Source of the DNA: Rickettsia sp.
GTDB lineage: Bacteria > Pseudomonadota > Alphaproteobacteria > Rickettsiales > Rickettsiaceae
DNA length: 27,412 nt
Assembly (NCBI GenBank): GCA_031254535.1
Contig: JAIRUG010000041.1
Location: 1-27,412, forward strand
Reading direction: 5' to 3'
Shown here: piece after piece, positions 7,443-22,042 of the stretch
Position numbering within the stretch: the first letter of the stretch is position 1
Layout: the number at the start of each line of letters is the position of its first letter
Made by a program: the position numbers and the translations under genes
Notes under the pieces: model-generated
The model's database searches: none
Told to the model about the DNA's origin: nothing
Seen by the model: the letters and a program-made list of their open reading frames with translations, nothing else

Positions 7443-7877
7443 ATGGCAAAAAAAATAACGGCTTATATTAAGTTAACTGTGCCAGCGGGTAAAGCTAATC
7501 CATCTCCGTCTATTGGACCTGCTCTTGGTCAGAAGAAGCTTAATATTATGGAGTTTTGTAAGGCATTTAATGCTGCTACCCAAGCTATTGAACCAGGGAT
7601 GCCTATTCCAGTGGTAATTACTGCTTACGAAGATAATAGTTTTACTTTTGTAACTAAGACTTCTCCAGCATCATATTATTTAAAACAATTTGCTAAAATT
7701 CCAAAAGGTTCTAGTGCTACTAAAAAAGAAGCATTTGTTGGTAAGGTTAGCATGTCAGATTGCATTGAAATTGCCAAAATTAAGATGGTTGATCTTAATA
7801 CTGATGATTTAATAGCTGCCGCTAAAATTATTCGTGGTACTGCTGAATCTATGGGTCTTGAAGTAGTAGGAGATTAA
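7443..7877 (+). CDS. rplK: 50S ribosomal protein L11
   Basis: Protein of the GTPase-associated centre that binds the 1058-1098 region of 23S rRNA and is needed for factor function and the stringent response. It has 144 residues, normal length. The N-terminal domain shows [23 protein letters not shown] and FCKAFNAAT; the C-terminal RNA-binding domain carries [12 protein letters not shown] and the conserved end [16 protein letters not shown] [15 protein letters not shown] 7443 has AGGAA just upstream. First gene of the rplK-rplA-rplJ-rplL group; rplA starts 3 bases after the stop, implying translational coupling. Confidence 0.98.
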   Translation: MAKKITAYIKLTVPAGKANPSPSIGPALGQKKLNIMEFCKAFNAATQAIEPGMPIPVVITAYEDNSFTFVTKTSPASYYLKQFAKIPKGSSATKKEAFVGKVSMSDCIEIAKIKMVDLNTDDLIAAAKIIRGTAESMGLEVVGD

Positions 7878-7880
7878 TGT

Positions 7881-8609
7881 ATGTTAGTTGATAAAAATAA
7901 TGCTGTGAATAATAGAAAGTTAACTGGTGGTAAGAAGATAAGGGCAGCAAGAAAAAATATAGAGCTGGCTAGCAGTCGTACTTTAGTGGAAGGAATCGAA
8001 GCTTTGCAGTCTGTATCCTATACTAAATTTGACTCTACTTTGGAAGTGGTGATGAAGCTAGGAGTAGATCCTAAACACTCGGATCAAATGGTGCGTGGTA
8101 TTGTTGCGTTGCCAGCTGGTACCGGTAAAGTTAGTAGAGTTGCAGTGATTTGCAAGGATGAACAGATAGAAGAAGCTAAAGCAGCTGGAGCAGATATTGC
8201 TGGTTCTGCAGAAATTATCGATGATATTAAAGCTGGTAAAATTGATTTTGATGTTTGTATTGCAACACCAAATATGATGCCAGCAATAGGGGCAGTAGCA
8301 AGAATTCTTGGCCCAAAGGGCTTAATGCCAAATCCAAAGCTTGGGACAGTAACTACAGATATCGTAACGGCAATTAAAAATGCCAAAAGTGGTCAAGTAG
8401 AGTATAGAGTTGAAAAGGCTAGTATTATTCATGCTGGAGTTGGAAAATTATCATTTTCCAAACAAGATTTACTAAATAACGCATCAACCTTGATATCTGC
8501 TGTAGTTAAAGCAAAGCCTTCTGGTGCTAAAGGAAATTATTTAAAAGCAATATATCTATCTTCTACTATGGGTCCATCAGTAAAAATAGATTTAGCAAGT
8601 ATATCGTAA
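7881..8609 (+). CDS. rplA: 50S ribosomal protein L1
   Basis: L1-stalk protein that helps release E-site tRNA; in many bacteria it also represses rplKA translation by binding the mRNA leader. It has 242 residues. The rRNA-binding and hinge motifs are intact: [20 protein letters not shown], and the signature [14 protein letters not shown] in the middle of the protein. ATG 7881 lies 3 bases after the rplK stop without a strong ribosome binding site, so it probably relies on coupling. The first 20 or so residues ([19 protein letters not shown]) are less conserved. rplJ follows after 21 bases. Confidence 0.97.
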   Translation: MLVDKNNAVNNRKLTGGKKIRAARKNIELASSRTLVEGIEALQSVSYTKFDSTLEVVMKLGVDPKHSDQMVRGIVALPAGTGKVSRVAVICKDEQIEEAKAAGADIAGSAEIIDDIKAGKIDFDVCIATPNMMPAIGAVARILGPKGLMPNPKLGTVTTDIVTAIKNAKSGQVEYRVEKASIIHAGVGKLSFSKQDLLNNASTLISAVVKAKPSGAKGNYLKAIYLSSTMGPSVKIDLASIS

Positions 8610-8630
8610 AACACGACAAGGAGAGTTAAG

Positions 8631-9140
8631 GTGTTAAGATCAGAGAAACATGAGTTTGTCGTAGAACTTGAAGAAGTGTATAAGCGATCAAATTCCGTGA
8701 TAATTACTCATTATCATGGGCTTACTGTTAGTCAAGTGACTACTCTACGTAGGTCTCTTAAAGCAAAAAATGTTGGGTTCAAAGTAGTTAAAAATACTTT
8801 GTCAAAAATAGCAGCTAATAAGCTTGGTGTTGATAATATTACACATCTACTTGCTGGTCCCACAGCGTTAGCATATTCTGAAGACTTTATTGATGCTGCA
8901 AAAGTTGTCGTAGAATTTGCCAAAAATAATGAATGTTTGAAAATAGTTGGTGGTTTAGTAAATAATCAAGTATTAGATGTAAATTCTGTACAGCAACTGG
9001 CAAAATTGCCTTCATTAAATGAGCTTAGAGGCAAAATTATTGGAGCTCTACAAGCTCCTGCAACTAAAATTGCTGAGGTTCTACAAGCTCCTGCATCTGG
9101 ACTTGCTAGAGTTTTGCAAGCTTATGCAAATAAAAGTTAA
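8631..9140 (+). CDS. rplJ: 50S ribosomal protein L10
   Basis: Base of the ribosomal stalk; it binds 23S rRNA and carries L7/L12 dimers on its C-terminal helix. It has 169 residues. The start is a GTG at 8631 with a strong AAGGAGAG ribosome binding site at 8618-8625. Conserved block: [20 protein letters not shown] then [12 protein letters not shown]. The C-terminus shows a near-repeat ([22 protein letters not shown]), which corresponds to the helix that docks L7/L12 dimers. rplL follows after 32 bases with its own AAGGAAG site, fitting the higher L7/L12 stoichiometry. Confidence 0.97.
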   Translation: MLRSEKHEFVVELEEVYKRSNSVIITHYHGLTVSQVTTLRRSLKAKNVGFKVVKNTLSKIAANKLGVDNITHLLAGPTALAYSEDFIDAAKVVVEFAKNNECLKIVGGLVNNQVLDVNSVQQLAKLPSLNELRGKIIGALQAPATKIAEVLQAPASGLARVLQAYANKS

Positions 9141-9172
9141 TTTAATAAAAAAGTTTTAAAAGGAAGAAAATT

Positions 9173-9541
9173 ATGACAGACCTAGTAAAAATCGTAGATC
9201 AATTATCAACTCTTACAGTAATTCAAGCAGCAGAGCTTTCAAAAATGTTAGAAGAAAAATGGGGTGTAACAGCTGCAGCTCCTGTAGCAGTAGCGGCAGC
9301 TCTTGCAGCATCAGAAGCCGTATCTGAAAAGACAGCGTTTGAAGTTGTTTTGGTTAGTAGTGGTGATAAAAAAATAGAAGTTATTAAGGTAACTAGAGAA
9401 CTTACTGGTCTTGGCTTAAAAGAAGCTAAAGAGTTAGTTGATGCTGCCCCAAAAATGATTAAAACTGGTGTAAATAAAGAAGACGCTGAAAGCTTTAAAG
9501 CAAAATTAGAAGCAGCTGGAGCAAAAGTTGAATTAAAATAA
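9173..9541 (+). CDS. rplL: 50S ribosomal protein L7/L12
   Basis: Acidic stalk protein, multi-copy on the ribosome, that recruits translational GTPases. It has 122 residues. An N-terminal dimerisation domain (about 1-30) is followed by an Ala/Val-rich hinge (about 35-52) and the C-terminal factor-binding domain (KTAFEVVL...VKIEVIK-like, [32 protein letters not shown]). Ribosome binding site AAGGAAG lies upstream of ATG 9173. The stop overlaps an AT-only inverted repeat (9535-9543 with 9555-9563), too weak to call a terminator. A 970-base repeat-filled gap follows before rpoB, whereas these genes are normally close together. Confidence 0.97.
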   Translation: MTDLVKIVDQLSTLTVIQAAELSKMLEEKWGVTAAAPVAVAAALAASEAVSEKTAFEVVLVSSGDKKIEVIKVTRELTGLGLKEAKELVDAAPKMIKTGVNKEDAESFKAKLEAAGAKVELK

Positions 9542-9597
9542 TTTCCATAGTATCAATTATTTTATGAAAATTATAGGTTAGTTTAATTGAATTCGAT

Positions 9598-9725
9598 TAT
9601 ACTCAAATGATTTGAAGAATTGTTTTTTGAAAATATTAGGGACTCGCATACTCACATACCTCATGTACGCTGCCGTAGGCTCGCCCCTCATTTTCAAATC
9701 CAATTCTCCAAATCATTTGAGTATA
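9598..9725. repeat. Family B palindromic element, best-preserved copy
   Basis: TATACTCAAATGATTTG at 9598-9614 is the perfect 17-base reverse complement of 9709-9725. Pairing continues inward through GAATTG/CCAATTC and TTGAAAAT/ATTTTCAA. The centre (about 9640-9690) resembles the core of the copy inside rsmE in base composition but not base for base. Non-coding here. Confidence 0.85.
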
Positions 9726-9999
9726 TTGTTGATAATGGGAATGAACTTGTTGTGTGATATTCTATTTTGCTTGAGGGTTATGGTACTAAATATATTTTCG
9801 TACCTGCAAAAACTATTGCATTTTATACAAAAATATAAACAAAAAGCTATTAAACTTCTAAGGCATATTTTTTTTGCCGTGGAAGAATTTTGTATTTGTT
9901 TATCCAAAATTTTGAATCAGGTGAAGACTTGCAACAGATTTGTACATTTTAGTAATCCACATTATGTTTTTACATTAAAAAATTTATTCATACTATTTA

Positions 10000-10157
10000 G
10001 GCTCTGTGAACAAGATTTAAATTACTATATTTTGACTCTTTTTAGCTGCAAATTATAAGATTTTTTTAAAATAGGTACACTATTCCTGCAAAAATTTTAT
10101 TAATTTTCGCTTAAAAACACTCGAAATCTAGATAATTAAAATTTTGTTCACAGAACC
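10000..10157. mobile_element. MITE-like element with 25-bp terminal inverted repeats
   Basis: The left end GGCTCTGTGAACAAG... (10000-10024) matches the reverse complement of the right end (10133-10157, ending GTTCACAGAACC) at 22 of 25 positions. TA flanks both sides (9998-9999, 10158-10159), as a TA target duplication would. The 158-bp body is AT-rich and has no gene, so it is a non-autonomous element. A lone related end, TTGTTCACAG, is at 10410-10419. The parent insertion sequence cannot be named with certainty. Confidence 0.7.
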
Positions 10158-10182
10158 TAGCGAAAATAAAAATAATTTGAGA

Positions 10183-10313
10183 TTATGCTTGAATGATTTA
10201 AAGAATTGGTTCCGTAGAACTACAAATTATGCAGGTACTTTTGTTCCGAATGTGCATATGTCATACTTCCTTTTTGTTTTATATTCTAATTATTCAAAGC
10301 AGAAGAGTATACA
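10183..10313. repeat. Family B palindromic element, degraded copy
   Basis: The left arm (TTGAATGATTTAAAGAATTGG, near 10190-10209, one base differing from family consensus at several sites) and right arm TTCAAAGCAGAAGAGTATAC (near 10294-10312) match the ends of the rsmE copy; the right arm is identical over 20 bases to 901-920. The centre is unrelated, suggesting decay or replacement. Confidence 0.65.
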
Positions 10314-10446
10314 TTACTTCTAAATCTAGTTCTTTAAGTGGCTTTTTGCTTGGTTTCAAAACAAAAATTATTAAAAACTATAATTTTTATCAAAAATATG
10401 ACAAAAACTTTGTTCACAGCAACAAGTCTATTTTTTCAAGATTACA

Positions 10447-10486
10447 GCCGAGTTACCAATTATATATATTGGCAACTCGCGTTAAG
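10447..10486. repeat. Family C hairpin upstream of rpoB
   Basis: GAGTTACCAAT (10450-10460) and ATTGGCAACTC (10468-10478) form an 11-bp stem with one mismatch around a 7-base AT loop. Extended by CGCGTT on the right, it matches 16 bases downstream of rsmE. It ends about 25 bases before the rpoB start, inside the probable leader. It has no T-run, so an attenuator role is only a possibility. Confidence 0.55.
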
Positions 10487-10511
10487 ATATAGAAATTAAT
10501 CGGGAGATTAT

Positions 10512-13500
10512 ATGACAACGCAATCCTTATCAATTGGTAAACGCATAAGAAAGAATTTTGGTCACATAAATTTGGTAGCATCTATACCAAATTTAATTGA
10601 GGTCCAGAAAAATTCTTATGAAAAGGGTTTCTTACAATTTGGAGTTAGAGATATTGAGCGAGAAAACAAAGGATTACAATCAGTATTAAGTTCAATTTTT
10701 CCAATTCATGATCCATCTAATATTGCCTATTTAGAATTTGCTAAATATGAGTTTGATAATCCTAAATATGATGTTGAGGAGTGTACTCAAAGAGGGCTTA
10801 GTTATGCTGCTCCCCTCAAAGTTACATTGCGATTAAGTATTTGGGATATTGATGAAGATACTGGAGCAAGAGAAATCAAAGGTATTAAAGAACAAGAAGT
10901 TTATATGGGGGATATTCCTCTAATGACCAAAAATGGTACCTTTATTATTAATGGTACAGAAAGGGTGGTAGTATCACAGATGCATAGGTCACCTGGTGTA
11001 TTCTTCTATCATGATGAAGGCAAAGTTCATTCTTCAGGAAAGTTTTTGTATTCTGCTAGGGTTATACCCTATAGAGGATCATGGCTAGATTTTGAATTTG
11101 ATGCTAAAGATGTTATGTACTTTAGAATAGATAGGAAAAGAAAGCTTTATGCTACTACTCTTCTTAGAGCTATTGGAATGTCTACCAACGAAATTATAAA
11201 GTTCTACTATGATACAGTAACCTGTTTTACCAAGAATGGATGCTGGGCAACAAAGTTTATACCGGAATCTATAACTGCTCATAGGCTATCTAATGACTTA
11301 GTAGATGCGGATACTGGCAATATCATACTTGCATCTGGTCAAAAGATTACACCTCGTCTGGCTAAGAAATTTGCCCAAGATGGAGTAAAAAATATTTTGG
11401 TAGAACGTGAATATTTAGTAGGCAAATATTTATCACATGACCTTATTAATCCGGATAATGGTGAAATACTGGCTGCCATTGGTGAAATGATCACAATAGA
11501 TATGCTGGATTCTATTATGACTCTTGGAATTCTATCTGTTGATGTACTTTCTATAAATAGCCAATCAGGTCCTTACATAAGAAATACCTTATTTGCTGAT
11601 AAAAACCAAAATTATGAATCAGCATTGATCGACATATTTAGGGTATTAAGACCAGGAGAACCGGCTAACATTGAAGCTGCTAAGATATTATTTAATAATT
11701 TATTCTTTGAGCCTGAAAGATATGATCTTTCGGAAGTTGGCCGTATTAAAATGAATTCAAGATTGGAACTTAATATACCAGAATCTACAGCTATTTTAAC
11801 TATTGAAGATATTAAATATATTCTTAAAGTTTTAGTAGATCTAAAAGATGGTAAAGGTTCGATAGATGATATTGATCACCTTGGTAATAGAAGAGTTAGG
11901 TCAGTTGGAGAGTTGATTGAAAATCAATTTCGCATTGGTCTTGTACGTATGGAGAAGTCGGTACTTGAAAGGATGTCTGTGGTCGATCTTGATGCCGTGA
12001 TGCCTCATGATTTAGTAAATTCAAAAGTATTAGTTTCGGTAGTAAAGGAATTTTTTAGTACTTCACAACTTTCTCAGTTTATGGATCAAACTAATCCATT
12101 ATCAGAAATAACTCATAAGAGAAGATTGTCAGCTTTAGGACCTGGAGGAATTAGTAGGGAGAGAGCTGGATTTGAAGTAAGGGACGTTCATCCTACCCAT
12201 TATGGACGTATTTGTCCGATTGAAACACCAGAAGGACAGAATATAGGTTTGATTAATTCCATGGCTACTTATGCCAGGGTTAATAAACATGGTTTCATTG
12301 AAACTCCTTATCGAAAAGTCGTAGATGGTCATGTAACTGATGAAGTTGTTTACTTGTCAGCGATTGAAGAAGGAAAATATAAAATTGCTCAAGCTAATGC
12401 AGCTACTGATCAAAAAGGTTTGTTACAGGAAGAATTAATTAATTGCCGGATTGATGGTGGTAATTTTGTTATGCTTACCCCTGCAGAAATAGATTATATT
12501 GACGTTACCCCGATGCAGGTTGTTTCTGTTGCTGCATCACTTATTCCATTTTTAGAAAATGATGATGCTAATAGAGCATTGATGGGATCAAACATGCAAC
12601 GTCAGGCTGTACCGCTTATTAGAAGTGATGCTCCTTTAGTTGGTACTGGTATTGAAGGAATTGTTGCACAAGATTCTGGAGTTTCAGTTGTAGCCTTACA
12701 TGATGGAATAGTAGAACAAGTTGACTCAACTAGAATAGTAGTGAGAACTAAAGAGCAGAAAACAGATGGCTCACCTGGTGTAGACATTTATAATTTATTA
12801 AAATTTCAAAGATCTAACCATAATACTTGTATTAATCAAAAACCATTAATTAAAGTTGGAGATTATGTAGTAAAAGGTGAAGTAATTGCTGATGGACCAA
12901 GCACGGATAATGGAGAGATAGCTCTTGGTAGGAATGTTCTGGTAGCTTTTTTACCATGGAGTGGTTATAATTTTGAAGATTCGATTTTAATATCAGAACG
13001 TATTGTAAAAGATGATGTTTATACTTCAATTCATATTGAGGAATTTGAAATAATTGCTCGAGATACCAGACTTGGTCCTGAGGAAATCACTCGTGATATT
13101 CCAAATGTTAGTGATGAAAGTTTACGTCATCTTGACGAAGTAGGTATAGTATATGTTGGTGCAGAAGTAAAACCTAGCGATATTTTGGTGGGTAAGGTTA
13201 CCCCTAAAAGTGAGTCACCTATGACTCCAGAAGAGAAGTTACTCCGAGCTATTTTTGGAGAAAAGGCTTCAGATGTTCGGGACTCCTCTTTACGTGTTCC
13301 TTCTGGGATAACTGGTACAGTGGTGGAGGTACGAGTATTTTCCCGTAGGGGAGTAGAAAAAGATGAACGTGCTATAGCTATTGAAAAACAACAAATTGAA
13401 AAATTATCAAAAGATAGGGATGATGAACTTCGCATCATAGAACATTTTGTTTTTATGCGTTTAGAGAAGATTCTAACAGGACAAATAGTTGTTAGTGGTC

Positions 13501-14618
13501 CTAAAACCGTAAAATCCGGTCAATTAATTAGCGATCAAACCCTTAAATCATTATCGAAAGGGCAGTTTTGGCAGCTGATTGTTGAAGATGCTGATGTAAT
13601 GAATGAAATTGAACAAATTAAACGTCATTATGATGAAAAGAAAGATAGGCTCAATAAGCATTTTAGTAGTAAGGTAGAAAAATTACAAAGTGGTGATGAC
13701 TTACCACAAGGGGCACTTAAAGTTGTAAAAGTATTTATTGCGACTAAACATAAGTTGCAGCCTGGAGATAAAATGGCAGGAAGACACGGGAATAAGGGCG
13801 TGATCTCCCGTATTATGCCAGAAGAAGATATGCCATTTTTAGAAGATGGTACAGTAGTTGATATAGCTCTTAACCCACTTGGCTTACCTTCACGGATGAA
13901 TATAGGACAGGTTTTAGAGACTCATCTTGGTTGGGCGGCAGTAAATCTTGGTAAAAAAATATCTTCTATGTTGGATCAAACTCATAACAATAAGATTGAT
14001 ATAGAGGAGCTTAAATCTTTTGTATCAAAGGTATATGGATATAATTCAACGTCAAAAGATATAAAGAAAATGTCTAATGAAGAAATTATGGCATTTTGTA
14101 ATAACATCGATAAAGGAGTATATTTTGCAACTCCGGTTTTTGATGGGGCAAAGGTTGAGAATGTAAAAGAAATGTTAACTCTGGCAGATCAAGATCCATC
14201 AGGTCAAATTAGGTTAATTGATGGTAGAACAGGAGAATATTTTGATCGTACTGTTACAGTTGGTTATAAATATTTCCTAAAACTGCACCATTTGGCTGAT
14301 GATAAAATTCATGCTCGTTCTATCGGTCCTTATAGTTTGGTAACTCAACAACCATTAGGTGGTAAATCACATTTTGGTGGTCAGAGATTCGGTGAGATGG
14401 AGTGTTGGGGCTTGCAAGCTTATGGTGCTGCTTATATGTTACAAGAAATGCTAACTGTAAAATCAGACGATGTGGTTGGTAGAATTAAAATTTATGAATC
14501 TATTGTCCAAGGTGATAATAATTTTGAATCTGGTATCCCCGAGTCATTTAACGTAATGATCAAAGAGTTCAGATCCTTATGTTTGAATGTAAAACTTGAA
14601 GATACTACAACAGATTAA
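10512..14618 (+). CDS. rpoB: DNA-directed RNA polymerase subunit beta
   Basis: Beta subunit, forming with beta-prime the catalytic cleft of RNA polymerase. It has 1368 residues, close to the rickettsial length. The opening ([30 protein letters not shown]) and long internal blocks match rickettsial RpoB. Rifampicin region: [21 protein letters not shown]; the residues equivalent to E. coli D516, H526 and S531 are D525, H535 and S540, all wild type, so target-based rifampicin resistance is not predicted from this cluster. The motifs [13 protein letters not shown] and [22 protein letters not shown] are intact. The start ATG has GGGAG five bases upstream. It is separated from rplL by 970 bases and from rpoC by 450 bases of repeats. 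Confidence 0.99.
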   Translation: MTTQSLSIGKRIRKNFGHINLVASIPNLIEVQKNSYEKGFLQFGVRDIERENKGLQSVLSSIFPIHDPSNIAYLEFAKYEFDNPKYDVEECTQRGLSYAAPLKVTLRLSIWDIDEDTGAREIKGIKEQEVYMGDIPLMTKNGTFIINGTERVVVSQMHRSPGVFFYHDEGKVHSSGKFLYSARVIPYRGSWLDFEFDAKDVMYFRIDRKRKLYATTLLRAIGMSTNEIIKFYYDTVTCFTKNGCWATKFIPESITAHRLSNDLVDADTGNIILASGQKITPRLAKKFAQDGVKNILVEREYLVGKYLSHDLINPDNGEILAAIGEMITIDMLDSIMTLGILSVDVLSINSQSGPYIRNTLFADKNQNYESALIDIFRVLRPGEPANIEAAKILFNNLFFEPERYDLSEVGRIKMNSRLELNIPESTAILTIEDIKYILKVLVDLKDGKGSIDDIDHLGNRRVRSVGELIENQFRIGLVRMEKSVLERMSVVDLDAVMPHDLVNSKVLVSVVKEFFSTSQLSQFMDQTNPLSEITHKRRLSALGPGGISRERAGFEVRDVHPTHYGRICPIETPEGQNIGLINSMATYARVNKHGFIETPYRKVVDGHVTDEVVYLSAIEEGKYKIAQANAATDQKGLLQEELINCRIDGGNFVMLTPAEIDYIDVTPMQVVSVAASLIPFLENDDANRALMGSNMQRQAVPLIRSDAPLVGTGIEGIVAQDSGVSVVALHDGIVEQVDSTRIVVRTKEQKTDGSPGVDIYNLLKFQRSNHNTCINQKPLIKVGDYVVKGEVIADGPSTDNGEIALGRNVLVAFLPWSGYNFEDSILISERIVKDDVYTSIHIEEFEIIARDTRLGPEEITRDIPNVSDESLRHLDEVGIVYVGAEVKPSDILVGKVTPKSESPMTPEEKLLRAIFGEKASDVRDSSLRVPSGITGTVVEVRVFSRRGVEKDERAIAIEKQQIEKLSKDRDDELRIIEHFVFMRLEKILTGQIVVSGPKTVKSGQLISDQTLKSLSKGQFWQLIVEDADVMNEIEQIKRHYDEKKDRLNKHFSSKVEKLQSGDDLPQGALKVVKVFIATKHKLQPGDKMAGRHGNKGVISRIMPEEDMPFLEDGTVVDIALNPLGLPSRMNIGQVLETHLGWAAVNLGKKISSMLDQTHNNKIDIEELKSFVSKVYGYNSTSKDIKKMSNEEIMAFCNNIDKGVYFATPVFDGAKVENVKEMLTLADQDPSGQIRLIDGRTGEYFDRTVTVGYKYFLKLHHLADDKIHARSIGPYSLVTQQPLGGKSHFGGQRFGEMECWGLQAYGAAYMLQEMLTVKSDDVVGRIKIYESIVQGDNNFESGIPESFNVMIKEFRSLCLNVKLEDTTTD

Positions 14619-14666
14619 AAATTCACCTTACGTATGGAATTTAAAAGTTATAGGGAAAACAAACTG

Positions 14667-14757
14667 ATGTTATTGCGAGCGAACGTATGTGAGCGTGGCA
14701 TCCATGAAGCTTATCATATGGATTGCTTCGTCGACCTACGGTCTCCTAGCAATGACG
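14667..14757. repeat. Family A palindromic element, copy 6 (rpoB-rpoC gap)
   Basis: TGTTATTGCGAG mirrors CTAGCAATGACG with point changes in the outer stem. The left arm is the GAACGTATGTGAGCG type; the right arm read inward is the GACCGTAGGTC hairpin. Inner stem: ATCCATG with ATATGGAT. Confidence 0.8.
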
Positions 14758-14782
14758 TTTGAGGCTTACAGTGCCCCCTAAA

Positions 14783-14874
14783 TGTCATTGCGAGGAGACC
14801 ATAAGGTAGACGAAGCAATCCATATGACAAGCTTCATGGATTGCCACGCTCACGTACGTTCGCTCGCAATGACG
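14783..14874. repeat. Family A palindromic element, copy 7 (rpoB-rpoC gap)
   Basis: TGTCATTGCGAG mirrors CTCGCAATGACG (14863-14874). The left arm is GACCATAAGGT, the right arm the GAACGTACGTGAGCG type, so the order of arm types is opposite to copy 6. The rest of the 450-base gap holds an AGCCGT/ACGGCT hairpin (about 14894-14923) and an AT palindrome (14943-14969); no gene. Confidence 0.8.
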
Positions 14875-14972
14875 CCTGATAGGATGAAAAAATGAGCCGT
14901 ACTGTAAAAATAATGAAAACGGCTATTAGTGGATCATAAAAATCTGCTATATATTATAGATATAACAGAATT

Positions 14973-14991
14973 TATAGCTAACCCGATTAGC
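14973..14991. repeat. Lone outer arm of the composite family A element
   Basis: TATAGCTAACCCGATTAGC is identical to the left outer arm before rpsL (2712-2730). No matching right arm is seen before rpoC. It lies about 80 bases upstream of the rpoC start. Confidence 0.7.
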
Positions 14992-15056
14992 GTTTAGCTA
15001 TAAAATAACTTGTTATATTGAATTCAGGTTAAACTAGAGCTGATAAAATTTTTTAA

Positions 15057-19214
<4,158 letters not shown>

Positions 19215-19246
19215 TTAACTTATCTTTTATAGCTAACCTGACACTG

Positions 19247-19338
19247 ACATCATTGCGAGACCACATAGTGGTCAAAGCAATCCATTTCTAATCATTTTCT
19301 TGGATTGCTTCGTCGGCTCACGCCTCCTCGCAATGACG
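19247..19338. repeat. Family A palindromic element, copy 8 (first of four in tandem)
   Basis: The ATCATTGCGAG end mirrors CTCGCAATGACG at 19327-19338. The left arm is ACCACATAGTGGT, the right arm read inward GGCGTGAGCC; inner stem GCAATCCA/TGGATTGC. A partial outer arm (TATAGCTAACC) precedes it at 19229-19239. Confidence 0.8.
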
Positions 19339-19353
19339 ATTAGGGTGCATATA

Positions 19354-19441
19354 CGTCATTGCGAAACCACGTAGTAGTCGTAGCAATCCACATTCATATT
19401 GGATTGCTTCGTCGCCTCTGAAGTGGCTCCTCGCAATGACG
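19354..19441. repeat. Family A palindromic element, copy 9 (second of four in tandem)
   Basis: CGTCATTGCGAA mirrors CTCGCAATGACG. The left arm is ACCACGTAGTAGT (one stem position unpaired), the right arm read inward GCCACTTCAGAGGC. It starts 15 bases after copy 8. Confidence 0.8.
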
Positions 19442-19456
19442 TTTGGGACACGCATA

Positions 19457-19551
19457 CGTCATTGCGAGCGAACGTATGTGAGCGTGGCAATACATGGAAC
19501 TTATCATATGGATTGCTTCGTCACTACTAAAGTAGCTCCTCGCCAATGACG
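19457..19551. repeat. Family A palindromic element, copy 10 (third of four in tandem)
   Basis: CGTCATTGCGAG mirrors CTCGCCAATGACG, with one extra base in the right end. The left arm is the GAACGTATGTGAGCG type, the right arm read inward GCTACTTTAGTAGT. It starts 15 bases after copy 9. Confidence 0.8.
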
Positions 19552-19572
19552 TTGTAGGTAAATGCTAAAACA

Positions 19573-19665
19573 CGTCTATTAGCGAGACCACGTAGTGGTC
19601 GTGGTAATCCATTTCTAGTCATTTTCTTGGATTGCTTCGTCGGCTCACGCCTCCCCGCAATGACA
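19573..19665. repeat. Family A palindromic element, copy 11, with mixed ends
   Basis: The left end CGTCTATTAGCGAG is the alternative type, but the right end CCCGCAATGACA is the standard type. The left arm is ACCACGTAGTGGT, the right arm read inward GGCGTGAGCC. The remaining 140 bases before the next gene are AT-rich with nothing recognisable. Confidence 0.8.
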
Positions 19666-19839
19666 TCGGTTGTTTTTACCTAGGACTTTTAAACTGCTCT
19701 GTTGCCGAATCCTACGAATTAGATTTGCAAATGTTGGATTATTCTAGTATATTTTCAATGATTTTTTATTTACTTTTAAATAGGTGAATATTTTCTAATT
19801 TTATTGTATATAATAAAGTTATTTTCTAGAGATAATTTT

Positions 19840-20016
19840 GTGGTATATATATTAATTGCTTTAAGCTTGACTACATTAATCTTAGTGATAGGCATTGTCT
19901 CTATGGCTATTGGTGGGAAATTTGACAAAAGATTTAGTTCCAAGTTAATGTCGTTACGGGTTATATTTCAAGCGTTTGCTGTATGTGTTCTTGCTTTTCT
20001 CTATCTTTCAAAATAG
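19840..20016 (+). CDS. HIG1-domain (twin transmembrane) protein
   Basis: Small inner-membrane protein of the hypoxia-induced-gene-1 family. Two transmembrane helices (YILIALSLTTLILVIGIVSMAIG and LRVIFQAFAVCVLAFLYL) flank the family signature GGKFDKRFSSKLMSLRVIFQ. Mitochondrial members modulate respiratory supercomplexes; the bacterial role is not well defined. The start is taken as GTG 19840 with AGAGA seven bases upstream, giving 58 residues. An in-frame TTG at 19804 would add 12 polar residues and lacks a good ribosome binding site. parE starts 36 bases after the stop, on the same strand, and may share its transcript. Confidence 0.75.
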   Translation: MVYILIALSLTTLILVIGIVSMAIGGKFDKRFSSKLMSLRVIFQAFAVCVLAFLYLSK

Positions 20017-20043
20017 TATATTCATCAAAAACTTGTAAGTTAA

Positions 20044-22035
<1,992 letters not shown>

Positions 22036-22042
22036 GAGTATT

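Noticed and set aside
9535..9563. Terminator after rplL
   Set aside because: The inverted repeat is made only of A and T, overlaps the stop codon and lacks a T-run.
9612..10058. 148-codon open frame between rplL and rpoB
   Set aside because: It begins inside the family B palindrome and ends inside the MITE-like element, has no ribosome binding site, and its translation resembles no family I know.
10229..10492. 87-codon open frame upstream of rpoB
   Set aside because: It lies across the degraded family B copy, the lone MITE end and the family C hairpin; no recognisable protein features.
12045..12250. Rifampicin-resistance changes in RpoB
   Set aside because: The key residues D525, H535 and S540 are wild type. 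The Q in ETPEGQNIG, where E. coli has P, is as I recall also found in R. prowazekii RpoB, so it is not taken as a resistance change.
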